This document shows, piece after piece, positions 1 to 5,671 of a stretch of DNA of 5,671 bases (position 1 is the stretch's first letter; each line of letters opens with the position of its first letter). Where the stretch lies: assembly GCA_046760705.1 (NCBI GenBank), contig JBHIER010000243.1, forward strand, positions 1 to 5,671. The letters run 5' to 3'. The position numbers were made by a program, and so were the translations under genes. The notes under the pieces were generated by a model. That model was not told the origin of the DNA. It ran no database searches and was given only the letters and a program-made list of their open reading frames with translations. Source of the stretch: JBHIER01 sp046760705 [NCBI: bacterium]. GTDB lineage: Bacteria; JBHIER01; G020348925.

Positions 1-1613
1 TATTGGTAATGAAAATCAATCACCTTGTTCACAATCAGCACTACATCTAAGATGTTGATCTCTCCGTCTTCGTTCATGTCCGCCCGGACAAACTCCTCCG
101 GGGTTGGAGTGTCTATCTCGAGGATAAAATTGACCACCATCACCACATCGAGCACGTTGATCGTCCCATCGCCGTTCACGTCGCCCGGAACCATAACCCA
201 CCGGTCGCGATACACCTTTGTCGAGTCGAGGTATTGGTATCCATATTCTATCGAGGGTTCGATCTCCGTGCCCTCGTGCCATTCGTTCCAACTGGTGATG
301 AGAATCCAATGGGGTGCATTTGATGTGGCCACATCCCATCTTGTCTGGTAGAATGTACCCCCTTCTCTCGGCACATAAAGGCCCGGGTCCCGGATGACTC
401 TATCGTCGTATCCCGGCACCACAGTAGCGGCAAATATTTTGCCGTGGTAAGAAGCCTGCAGATAGGCGTTCCAGTACAACCGGTCCGTCTCCTCTTCGGA
501 CAGCGCCACCGGGTTATAAGTGTGAAAACCGTCGAAGATGTCAAGGACCGAAGGATCGAAGCTGTCGGCAATGAAGACGGCCTCGGTGCTCACTTGACTC
601 AGCACATATTCCCAATCGTTAAGGGGTATCAAACTGAGAGGTAGCCCATAAATGAAGACGACAGGGGCACCGTCCAGTTTGAAGAATGATGGATGGTGGC
701 CGTAGGTGTCGATGATGTAATTGAGCTCATGGGCAAAAATGTCGGGTCTTTCCTCCGGGGATGCGTTCTGGGCCGCCCCGGATGCTTCCAGATACACGGT
801 TACTTGGAGTCCATCGTTGAGGGCCGCGTCGAGTATCAACCCCAGAGCCGCATCCTCAAAAGAGCCGATCCCCCACCACGATGATATGAAGACGTCGATT
901 CCATACTCCTTGGCCCATTGCACGTGTTGGGTGACGATCGTGTCACTCAGGGAGTCGTAATAGCCCAAAATGGGGGTATCGGTGCTGGCGTAATTGTTGT
1001 CGGGATCCCAGTGGCGCCAGTAGCCAGTCGGCCCCCAGGGATTCCCGTACCACGGATAATAGAATGCGCACACCTTTTTAGGCATAAAGAGGGGGTTGCC
1101 CTCTAAAGATACAGGACCGTTTTGGGTCAAAAGATTTGCCGGGACGGTGAAGGTGCGGTTGTTAGTCGGGTCTCCGGAGATGCTGCCCGGGTTGGTGAAG
1201 AAGTAGACCGAATCCGGTGGCTCTGAATTGTCATTGACCACGATGATGTGCACATCGCCCCAATCCCCCTTCTGGCTCCGGAATGTCAGCCCTTCCCCCG
1301 GGATTGCCTCTGAGAAAAGAAAGTGCTCAACCGTCACCAGGGCTGTATCCGGCTTGAAAATCCCGCGGCAATTGATGGTGGCCGAGCCGGACTCGTCCAC
1401 CAGAACCTCAGAATCGAGGCAGACAACCGCGTCACTGTTTGTAATCTCCAGGCTCGCCCAGTCTGAAGTGCTGGAGAAAACGATCTTGAACTGATATCCC
1501 AAAGGTTGGCTGACCGCTGACCGTGAAGCAACAACACAGAACAAGAATAGACTAAAAATGTTCACGAGGATAGCCAGCACCTGAGGACTCTTAAACCTTC
1601 TAACCTCTAACAT
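1..1613 (-). CDS. Secreted GH99-like glycoside hydrolase (endo-alpha-mannosidase/endomannanase type) with C-terminal dockerin, cut by the window edge
   Basis: The frame is open for 537 codons and the window ends on TA of codon 538, most likely a TAA or TAG stop because the dockerin is complete. Residues 1 to about 35 are a signal peptide (hydrophobic 12-29, cleavage likely after AVS). Residues about 36-178 form a beta-rich domain I do not recognise. Residues about 182-460 match glycoside hydrolase family 99 in order: AFYYPWYG (183-190), RHW (200-202), LGYYDS (216-221), SSWWG (244-248), DGFHTY (361-366), PGYDDR (400-405) and ITSWNEWHEGTEIE around 439-452. E444 and E447 in WNEWHEG are spaced like the paired catalytic glutamates known in GH99 (E333/E336 in the Bacteroides xylanisolvens enzyme, E404/E407 in human MANEA). 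GH99 enzymes cut inside alpha-mannose-containing glycans, so N-glycans or fungal mannan are candidate substrates. Residues 477-533 are a dockerin. The gene starts one base after the upstream stop and should be co-translated with it. A related non-GH99 (GH71- or WbsX-like) TIM barrel is the main alternative, but WNEWHEGT favours GH99. Confidence 0.92.
   Translation of the reverse strand, partial: MLEVRRFKSPQVLAILVNIFSLFLFCVVASRSAVSQPLGYQFKIVFSSTSDWASLEITNSDAVVCLDSEVLVDESGSATINCRGIFKPDTALVTVEHFLFSEAIPGEGLTFRSQKGDWGDVHIIVVNDNSEPPDSVYFFTNPGSISGDPTNNRTFTVPANLLTQNGPVSLEGNPLFMPKKVCAFYYPWYGNPWGPTGYWRHWDPDNNYASTDTPILGYYDSLSDTIVTQHVQWAKEYGIDVFISSWWGIGSFEDAALGLILDAALNDGLQVTVYLEASGAAQNASPEERPDIFAHELNYIIDTYGHHPSFFKLDGAPVVFIYGLPLSLIPLNDWEYVLSQVSTEAVFIADSFDPSVLDIFDGFHTYNPVALSEEETDRLYWNAYLQASYHGKIFAATVVPGYDDRVIRDPGLYVPREGGTFYQTRWDVATSNAPHWILITSWNEWHEGTEIEPSIEYGYQYLDSTKVYRDRWVMVPGDVNGDGTINVLDVVMVVNFILEIDTPTPEEFVRADMNEDGEINILDVVLIVNKVIDFHYQ
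15..185 (-). repeat. Dockerin-type calcium-binding segment of the GH99-like enzyme
   Basis: These 57 codons encode residues 477-533. Loop 1 has D478, N480, D482, N486 and D489; loop 2 has D512, N514, D516, N520 and D523, so all calcium-ligand positions are kept in both. The loop positions that set partner choice in Clostridium thermocellum dockerins (10 and 11, usually Ser-Thr) are Val-Leu and Ile-Leu here. The segment is the counterpart of the dockerin at 1624-1794. The two differ at many third codon positions, so this is not a recent copy. Confidence 0.88.
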
Positions 1614-1614
1614 A

Positions 1615-3690
1615 TTATCTCCCTTCCAAAATCGCATTTACAATAAGCACTACATCCAAAACGTCCACCTCACCATCTTCATTATAATCGGCCCGCCAGA
1701 TCTGGTCAGGGGTGGGTTCATAAAGCCCCAAGATGATGTTGACACACATCACCACGTCCACAACGTCAATGGTTCCATCACCATTCACGTCGCCTTTTTT
1801 GAGGACTGACAACTTGAAGACGTCGCCGTTGGGTGCGGTGCCGGCGTACACGGACCCGTGGGAATCCTGCAGAAGGCAGAACACCTCCCGCGCCCCGGCC
1901 AGATTTCCCGTGCCACTCCAGGTCTGTCCACCATCTTCAGAACGGTAGACAATATCCTCCTCTATTGTGGAAAGTCCAGCAAGAATGGCTCCATCTGAGG
2001 TTTGCAACAATGCCCAGACCCCATTACAGGCAGGCAGATGGGTGCACATGTCCCAGACCTCGCCCCCATCAGTGGATTTAAAAACCCCACCGGTGCTGCC
2101 GTGGCCCTTCATGACCATGCCGGCGAAGAGAGTACCATCGGGCGTCTGAAGTAAAGAAGCAATGGATGGGCTATCGAAAACCAGAAAGCCACGACGAAAC
2201 TCTCCAATCTTTTCCCAACTGCCTCCCCAATTGAGTGATCTGAAGACCCCCATACCCCGCACGGTCCCGGCGTACAGAATACCGTTCTGTCCTTGGTAAA
2301 TGGTCCAGGGGACGATCACGTTCTGTAGATCACCAGTGGGTATCCAGTTGGCTCCTCCGTTGAAAGATTTAAAAATCTTACCATTGGGGGCCGTACCAGC
2401 ATAAATAGCTGCGTTGGAAGCTAACAGCAGCGAGCGGATTTCGGTGGAAAAAGGTGGTCGGCTCAGCTTTTCCCAGCTTTGGCCGCCATTGCTGGTGGCG
2501 AAGAGATCTCCATGGGGGAAGGTTCCGGCCAGTATGGTAGAATCCGGCCGCTTCAGGAGAGAATAGACCATGATAGCCCCGGGCAGCTCAGCGGTTTCTT
2601 CCCAATGGCGGCCCCTATCGAACGATTTGAACACCCGGCCATAGGGATATGTGCCGGCGTAGATGGTGCCGTCCGAAGCTTCTAACAGTGATAACACCAC
2701 TTCGGCACCCGGCAGATCGGCGGTGGTCACCCATCCTGAGTCCGGACTCTGTGATCGCCGCACCGTCGGTTCCCCCTCGAAATGGGATTGCCAGAGATCC
2801 AGATCGCCATAGCTATCCGGTCCGCCTCCTCCAAAGTAGAGGGTCGCCCCGTCAGAGGTGATAGAAGGACTGCATAGAGGAGATCTGGTATTGATGAGGC
2901 CCCCTAAGTTGACCGGAAGGGCCCAACCGGAATCGGTCCGGGTCGATTCCCAGATGTCGATATTGCCCCAACCTCCGGGCCGATCGACGATAAAATAGAG
3001 CTTGGTTCTATCCGGGGAGAAACAACAATACCACTCGTTGTTGGATGTATTGATGTGGGGGCCCAGGTTCTGGGGGGCAGACCACTGGCTGCCGTTCCAT
3101 CGGGAGACATAGAGGTCGTTCCAGCCGTAGCCGCCGGCTCGGCTCGAGGAGAAGAAAAGTTCCGTACCATCGGCCGAAAGATAGGGCGAGGTTTCGCCGA
3201 AGGGCGAGTTGGGAGGCGCGGGCAACAACTGCGGCTCACCCCAGCCCGAATCCTGCCAGGTGGACATGTAAATATCCCCTCTGCCGTAGCCACTGAGCCG
3301 GGCTGAAATAAAGAACAGGCTGTCCCCACCAGCAGATAGGGTGGGTTTACTCTCTCCATATTGAGTATTGATTGCCGGTCCCAGATTGACTGGCAGTTCC
3401 CAATCGGTTCCGTTCCAGTGCGAGACATAGATATCGTTTCCTCCGTATCCTTCTTGCCGCTCGGCCTCAAAATAGAGCCATTGGCCGTCAAAGGAGATGG
3501 CCGGGGCACACTCCACCTCGGGGGTATTGATGTTCGGGCCAAGATTGACCGGCCACCCCCAGCCGGTCCAAGATTCCGGCGAGAGGATTTTACAAACTAC
3601 GCCCTCCGACTGGCTGCTCCCCCTCTGGCAACCGTCACTGACGGAGTTGAAAATGAGGACTAAGACGATGGGTATGAATTTCGCTTTCAT
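1615..3690 (-). CDS. Exported double-propeller protein (PD40 repeats plus Asp-box repeats) with C-terminal dockerin
   Basis: This 691-residue secreted protein is probably a binding, scaffold or sensor protein; no catalytic motif is visible. Residues 1-20 are a hydrophobic signal sequence ending SDGC, so Cys21 is a possible lipid anchor, although the lipobox is not canonical. Residues about 42-305 hold five PD40 (WD40-like) units with the pattern DG..LYF.S.R..GYG..DIYVS and NLGP.INT, spaced exactly 53 residues. Residues about 319-630 hold six Asp-boxes (S/T-x-D/N-x-G-x-x-W) at 356, 399, 442, 485, 539 and 584, as in BNR/sialidase and Ycf48-like propellers. Residues 633-689 are a dockerin-type pair of calcium loops, starting at D634 and D668. 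An in-frame ATG at 3804 would add 38 residues inside the receptor gene, but the extension is proline-rich and would bury the signal sequence. The ATG at 3690, 16 bases after the receptor stop, is therefore preferred. The stop is one base before the next gene. The ligand is unknown. Sialidase function is not supported, because Asp-boxes alone are structural. Confidence 0.9.
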   Translation of the reverse strand: MKAKFIPIVLVLIFNSVSDGCQRGSSQSEGVVCKILSPESWTGWGWPVNLGPNINTPEVECAPAISFDGQWLYFEAERQEGYGGNDIYVSHWNGTDWELPVNLGPAINTQYGESKPTLSAGGDSLFFISARLSGYGRGDIYMSTWQDSGWGEPQLLPAPPNSPFGETSPYLSADGTELFFSSSRAGGYGWNDLYVSRWNGSQWSAPQNLGPHINTSNNEWYCCFSPDRTKLYFIVDRPGGWGNIDIWESTRTDSGWALPVNLGGLINTRSPLCSPSITSDGATLYFGGGGPDSYGDLDLWQSHFEGEPTVRRSQSPDSGWVTTADLPGAEVVLSLLEASDGTIYAGTYPYGRVFKSFDRGRHWEETAELPGAIMVYSLLKRPDSTILAGTFPHGDLFATSNGGQSWEKLSRPPFSTEIRSLLLASNAAIYAGTAPNGKIFKSFNGGANWIPTGDLQNVIVPWTIYQGQNGILYAGTVRGMGVFRSLNWGGSWEKIGEFRRGFLVFDSPSIASLLQTPDGTLFAGMVMKGHGSTGGVFKSTDGGEVWDMCTHLPACNGVWALLQTSDGAILAGLSTIEEDIVYRSEDGGQTWSGTGNLAGAREVFCLLQDSHGSVYAGTAPNGDVFKLSVLKKGDVNGDGTIDVVDVVMCVNIILGLYEPTPDQIWRADYNEDGEVDVLDVVLIVNAILEGR
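1619..1623 (-). promoter_or_regulatory. Shine-Dalgarno of the GH99-like gene, embedded in the end of the upstream gene
   Basis: The minus strand reads AAGGGAG, with the GGGAG core at these positions, five bases before the ATG at 1613. The site overlaps the last sense codons (Glu-Gly-Arg) of the upstream gene, whose TAA ends one base before this ATG. This layout suits translational coupling by terminating or re-initiating ribosomes. Confidence 0.75.
1624..1794 (-). repeat. Dockerin-type calcium-binding segment of the double-propeller protein
   Basis: These 57 codons encode residues 633-689 with two EF-hand-like loops. Loop 1 has D634, N636, D638, D642 and D645; loop 2 has D668, N670, D672, D676 and D679. 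All expected calcium ligands at loop positions 1, 3, 5, 9 and 12 are present. The segment aligns without gaps to the dockerin of the next gene, with 37 of 57 residues identical by hand count. Confidence 0.88.
1801..2736 (-). repeat. Six Asp-box repeats forming a second propeller
   Basis: The Asp-boxes SFDRGRHW, TSNGGQSW, SFNGGANW, SLNWGGSW, STDGGEVW and SEDGGQTW start at residues 356, 399, 442, 485, 539 and 584. The first four are spaced exactly 43 residues; the fourth-to-fifth step is 54, owing to an insertion of about 11 residues, and the last step is 45. Each is preceded by an S-D-G-x-I-Y-AGT type strand pair. A closing half unit (SVYAGTAPNGDVFKLS) follows, so a seven-bladed propeller closed by shared strands is plausible. 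Confidence 0.88.
2776..3567 (-). repeat. Five PD40 repeats with exact 53-residue (159-base) period
   Basis: Within the double-propeller protein, the position aligned to the N of NLGP falls at residues 49, 102, 155, 208 and 261, an unbroken 53-residue step. The third unit has diverged here (PQLLPAPPNS in place of PVNLGPAINT) but keeps the register. Each unit then has a DG or DR turn, an LYF/LFF strand, an R-x-x-GYG or GWG turn and a DIY/DLY/DIW strand. This is the WD40-like PD40 propeller pattern. The DNA copies are diverged, so these are old protein repeats rather than recent duplications. Confidence 0.88.
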
Positions 3691-3693
3691 CTT

Positions 3694-3697
3694 TCCT
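3694..3697 (-). promoter_or_regulatory. Shine-Dalgarno deciding the start of the propeller-dockerin gene
   Basis: The minus strand reads AGGA, then AAG, then the ATG at 3690. The spacing of three bases is short, but the site sits in the 16-base gap after the receptor stop codon and precedes a clear signal peptide. It therefore favours this ATG over the in-frame one at 3804 inside the receptor gene. Confidence 0.55.
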
Positions 3698-3706
3698 GGG
3701 TTGTCC

Positions 3707-5569
3707 TCAAAATCCCACCGAGTAACCCACGGTATAATTGCGGGATGGACCGGGGGTGGTGGGCCTGGCCTGCTGATGGCCTTCCAGGTCATACCCTTTG
3801 TCAAAGAGAGTGTCCACGGCCATCGATAACTGGCCGTAAGAGCCGAGGGTGTAGTTGAACTTCACCTCGGTGACGAGGTAGCCGTCCAGGGTCTGCCGTG
3901 CATCCAGTTGAGTGTATTGTTGCCGGCCTACATAGCGTTCGGTCAGGTTGAAATCCCACCCCCCTGTCCGGTATCGCAGCCCGCCTGAGGCCTGGTATCG
4001 GGGCCGGAAATTGAGGGTCTCATCGGTCTGGGTGTTCTTTGCTTTGAGAGAGGAGAAGTTGAGAAAATAGCCCCACCGCCCGAGGGCCTCTCTGGACAGC
4101 TCCAACTCCACACCCTCCATGAGAGCCGAGCTGATATTGGCAAAGACCCATGGTTTCTGGGCCAAATCCCGTTCAATCAGGTTTTCGGCCTCTGTTCGAA
4201 AGTAGGTCAGCTTGGCCTCGGTCAAGGGGGCGACGAGCAGCTCCAGGCCGGCCTCAAAGGTAATACTCTCCTCGGTCTTCAGATCGATGTCGCCCCGCCC
4301 CGGGGCCGGGGCGACCATGTACAGCTCCCGGATGGCCGGGAACCGGCTGGCTGTGCCGTAGGACAGGCGCAGCTTGGTCAGCCTTCGGGGCCGCAGGACG
4401 AGGCCGAGATTGTAGTTGACCGTACTGCCGGCCGAAGAGTGGCCGTCGGCCCGCAGACCCAGGTTGAGGGTGACTTTCTCCCGGTAGGTGGATATGTGTT
4501 GGAGAAACCCGCTGTAGATGCGGGCCTGCCGTTGGCCGCCCACGTAGGCGAAGTCCACATCGTCACTTTTCACCTGCAGGCCTGAGGTCAACAGATGGTT
4601 GGGGGCGAGGGCAAAATTGTTGACCACCTCCCCGCCGTAAGTGACCCCCCGGTTGGGCAGCTCCTTTTTTACAGCGGCGAAAGTGGTGTCGGTGTAAACC
4701 CGGATAGTATATTTTTCGCGGTTGACGTAGGAGTTGGCCGACAGGTGCCACCTCGGGGATAGGCGGCTCTGAAGGGCTAAGCTCCCTCGCCATCCTCGCC
4801 AGGGCTCGATGCGCTGGGGCGCTTTGGGATCGATGGGCACCCCGGCTTCGGCGTCGATGTAGCCCCCATTGAACCGGAGGTTCGTTCGCCCCACCCGGTA
4901 TCCTAAATTTGTGCTGAAGTTGAGGGCCTCGTAATCGGTGTTGGGCAGATAGCCGTCGCTCCGATCCCGGCTGAGGGTGAAGAGACAATCGACTCTCTCC
5001 CTTCCGCCCCCCAGACTGGCCAGATATTTCTGAAAGTTGTTGCTCCCCCAGCGGATCAGGCCCTTGGGGCTGAGCCTGCCTTCACCCTTACGGCTGATGA
5101 TATTGATCACCCCGCCTAAGGCGTTGGGGCCATAAACGATGGAGTTGGACCCCCGGACGATCTCTATCCTTCTGATGTCGTTGGCCGGCAGGGAGGTGAT
5201 GTTACCCCAGTTGGCGAAGCCGGTGTTCATGGGGATCCCGTCCAACAGGACAATGTTATTTGAGGCCCCGAAACCCCTGATGCACGGACACTTGAAAGCC
5301 CCTTTGGTAGTCCCCTCCAATCGCATATTGGGGGCAGTGTTGACCATCTGCCCCACGGTGTAAACGTTGCGGGCATCGATGAGGTCAGCGGTGATGACGC
5401 TGACGCTGGCCGGTGAATGGTAGAGAGAAGGCAACTCCCGAGTGGCTGTCACCACAATCTCCTCTAAAGGGATGATCCGCTCTGCGGCCGGTTCCTGCCC
5501 CCAGCCCACCCCACACATTACTGTGAGCGTTATGAGCCCGGCAGAACAAAATCCTACTTTTTGAAGCAT
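3707..5569 (-). CDS. TonB-dependent outer-membrane receptor
   Basis: This is a complete 620-residue outer-membrane active-transport receptor, which would take up a ligand using energy from TonB/ExbB/ExbD. Residues 1 to about 24 are a signal peptide with likely cleavage before QEP. A TonB box, EEIVVTATR, lies at 36-44. The plug spans about 48-160, with the conserved RGFG (98-101), LLDGIP (108-113) and VRG...YGPNALGGVINII (138-158). The barrel fills the rest, with SRFPAIRELY near 408-417 and a terminal phenylalanine after alternating aromatic residues, as expected for an outer-membrane barrel. The length is close to BtuB/CirA-type receptors and short for SusC. There is no N-terminal carboxypeptidase-like extension and no SusD neighbour. 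An odd feature is a CPC motif at 94-96 just before RGFG. The substrate cannot be read from sequence: cobalamin, a metal chelate or an oligosaccharide are all possible, and the neighbours suggest a glycan link only by inference. It is the first gene of the apparent operon. Confidence 0.95.
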   Translation of the reverse strand: MLQKVGFCSAGLITLTVMCGVGWGQEPAAERIIPLEEIVVTATRELPSLYHSPASVSVITADLIDARNVYTVGQMVNTAPNMRLEGTTKGAFKCPCIRGFGASNNIVLLDGIPMNTGFANWGNITSLPANDIRRIEIVRGSNSIVYGPNALGGVINIISRKGEGRLSPKGLIRWGSNNFQKYLASLGGGRERVDCLFTLSRDRSDGYLPNTDYEALNFSTNLGYRVGRTNLRFNGGYIDAEAGVPIDPKAPQRIEPWRGWRGSLALQSRLSPRWHLSANSYVNREKYTIRVYTDTTFAAVKKELPNRGVTYGGEVVNNFALAPNHLLTSGLQVKSDDVDFAYVGGQRQARIYSGFLQHISTYREKVTLNLGLRADGHSSAGSTVNYNLGLVLRPRRLTKLRLSYGTASRFPAIRELYMVAPAPGRGDIDLKTEESITFEAGLELLVAPLTEAKLTYFRTEAENLIERDLAQKPWVFANISSALMEGVELELSREALGRWGYFLNFSSLKAKNTQTDETLNFRPRYQASGGLRYRTGGWDFNLTERYVGRQQYTQLDARQTLDGYLVTEVKFNYTLGSYGQLSMAVDTLFDKGYDLEGHQQARPTTPGPSRNYTVGYSVGF

Positions 5570-5577
5570 TTGCTTCT

Positions 5578-5583
5578 CCTCCT
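5578..5583 (-). promoter_or_regulatory. Strong Shine-Dalgarno of the TonB-dependent receptor gene
   Basis: The minus strand reads AGGAGG followed by eight bases and then the ATG at 5569. This near-perfect site fixes the start codon, and the protein that follows begins with a typical signal peptide. It is the strongest of the three ribosome binding sites in the window. Confidence 0.85.
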
Positions 5584-5634
5584 GTTTAAAGGTTTTCCTG
5601 AAGAGAGTGAGAATTTAACCCACCGCCCTTGTCG

Positions 5635-5642
5635 CAAAAGTA
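5635..5642 (-). promoter_or_regulatory. Possible Bacteroidota-type -7 promoter element
   Basis: On the minus strand the bases read TACTTTTG, which fits the Bacteroidota -7 consensus TAnnTTTG. This would put transcription start near 5628 and give a leader of about 59 bases before the receptor gene. No matching -33 TTTG element is visible in the short sequence that remains before the window edge, and an 8-base degenerate match is weak evidence. A sigma70-like pair was sought in the same stretch, but no correctly spaced pair was found. Confidence 0.25.
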
Positions 5643-5671
5643 ACAAAATGGTCCTGCACAGTCCCCTGAAA

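Noticed and set aside
16-571. Two short minus-strand frames (16-339 and 248-571) as small genes
   Set aside because: They lie in other frames of the GH99-like gene, which covers them completely with recognisable motifs, and they show no domain character of their own.
1-1613. Frameshifted or decayed gene in the left third
   Set aside because: Codon-by-codon reading from the ATG at 1613 shows no stop and no break in the family motifs. The only missing part is the last base of the probable stop codon.
15-1794. Proof of a true cellulosome
   Set aside because: Two dockerins alone do not show this. No cohesin or scaffoldin is in the window, and dockerin-like tails are common in non-cellulosomal bacteria.
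1615-3690. Sialidase assignment from the Asp-boxes
   Set aside because: Asp-boxes are structural in many propellers, and the arginine triad and catalytic tyrosine context of sialidases are not visible.
3691-3804. Longer version of the double-propeller gene starting at the ATG at 3804
   Set aside because: It would overlap the receptor gene by 98 bases, add a proline-rich 38-residue stretch and bury the signal sequence. The ATG at 3690 has an adjacent AGGA and an exposed signal peptide.
3055-3829. Plus-strand reading frames of about 80-110 codons opposite the double-propeller gene
   Set aside because: They mirror the repeats on the other strand, have no recognisable motif or good ribosome binding site, and conflict with two strongly supported minus-strand genes.
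3707-5569. SusC-type receptor of a classical Sus locus
   Set aside because: At 620 residues it is far shorter than SusC, lacks the N-terminal carboxypeptidase-like domain, and is followed by a propeller protein rather than SusD.
5631-5646. Inverted repeat TTGT...ACAA as an operator or terminator stem
   Set aside because: The arms are only four bases around a long loop, which is expected by chance in an AT-rich leader.
5570-5671. Cobalamin riboswitch before the BtuB-sized receptor
   Set aside because: A GGTGGG...TTCTCAC stretch gives a passing likeness, but the conserved B12-box and GCCACTG elements are not visible and too little leader remains in the window.

Overview
The window carries one three-gene run, all on the minus strand, which reads from right to left. 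The organism is a diderm (Gram-negative-type) bacterium, because the first gene encodes a TonB-dependent outer-membrane receptor. Three things hint at an FCB-type lineage (Bacteroidota, Fibrobacterota, Zixibacteria, KSB1, Latescibacterota or similar): C-terminal dockerin-type calcium-binding tails on proteins with no sign of a classical Clostridium cellulosome, PD40 and Asp-box propellers in a secreted protein, and a possible Bacteroidota-like -7 promoter element. The phylum cannot be fixed from this window.

Layout from right to left. Positions 5570-5671 are a leader region with a strong ribosome binding site and a weak promoter candidate. Positions 5569-3707 encode a complete 620-residue TonB-dependent receptor with signal peptide, TonB box, plug and barrel. 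After 16 bases, 3690-1615 encode a 691-residue exported protein, probably a lipoprotein. It has five PD40 repeats with an exact 53-residue period, then a second propeller-like block with six Asp-boxes, then a two-loop dockerin. One base after its stop, 1613-1 encode a secreted glycoside hydrolase of the GH99 (endo-alpha-mannosidase/endomannanase) type with both catalytic glutamates and a closely related dockerin. The left edge cuts this gene inside what is probably its stop codon. It has no in-window stop, so a search for closed reading frames would miss it, yet it is open for all 537 codons.

The tight spacing argues for one operon. A reasonable model is a small glycan-targeting surface system. 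The GH99-like enzyme would cleave a mannose-containing glycan, the double-propeller protein would bind glycan or act as a scaffold or sensor, and the two matching dockerins would dock both proteins to the same partner or surface structure. The receptor would import a product or a linked cofactor. It is not a SusC/SusD pair. The domain assignments are well supported by motifs; the shared pathway is inference.
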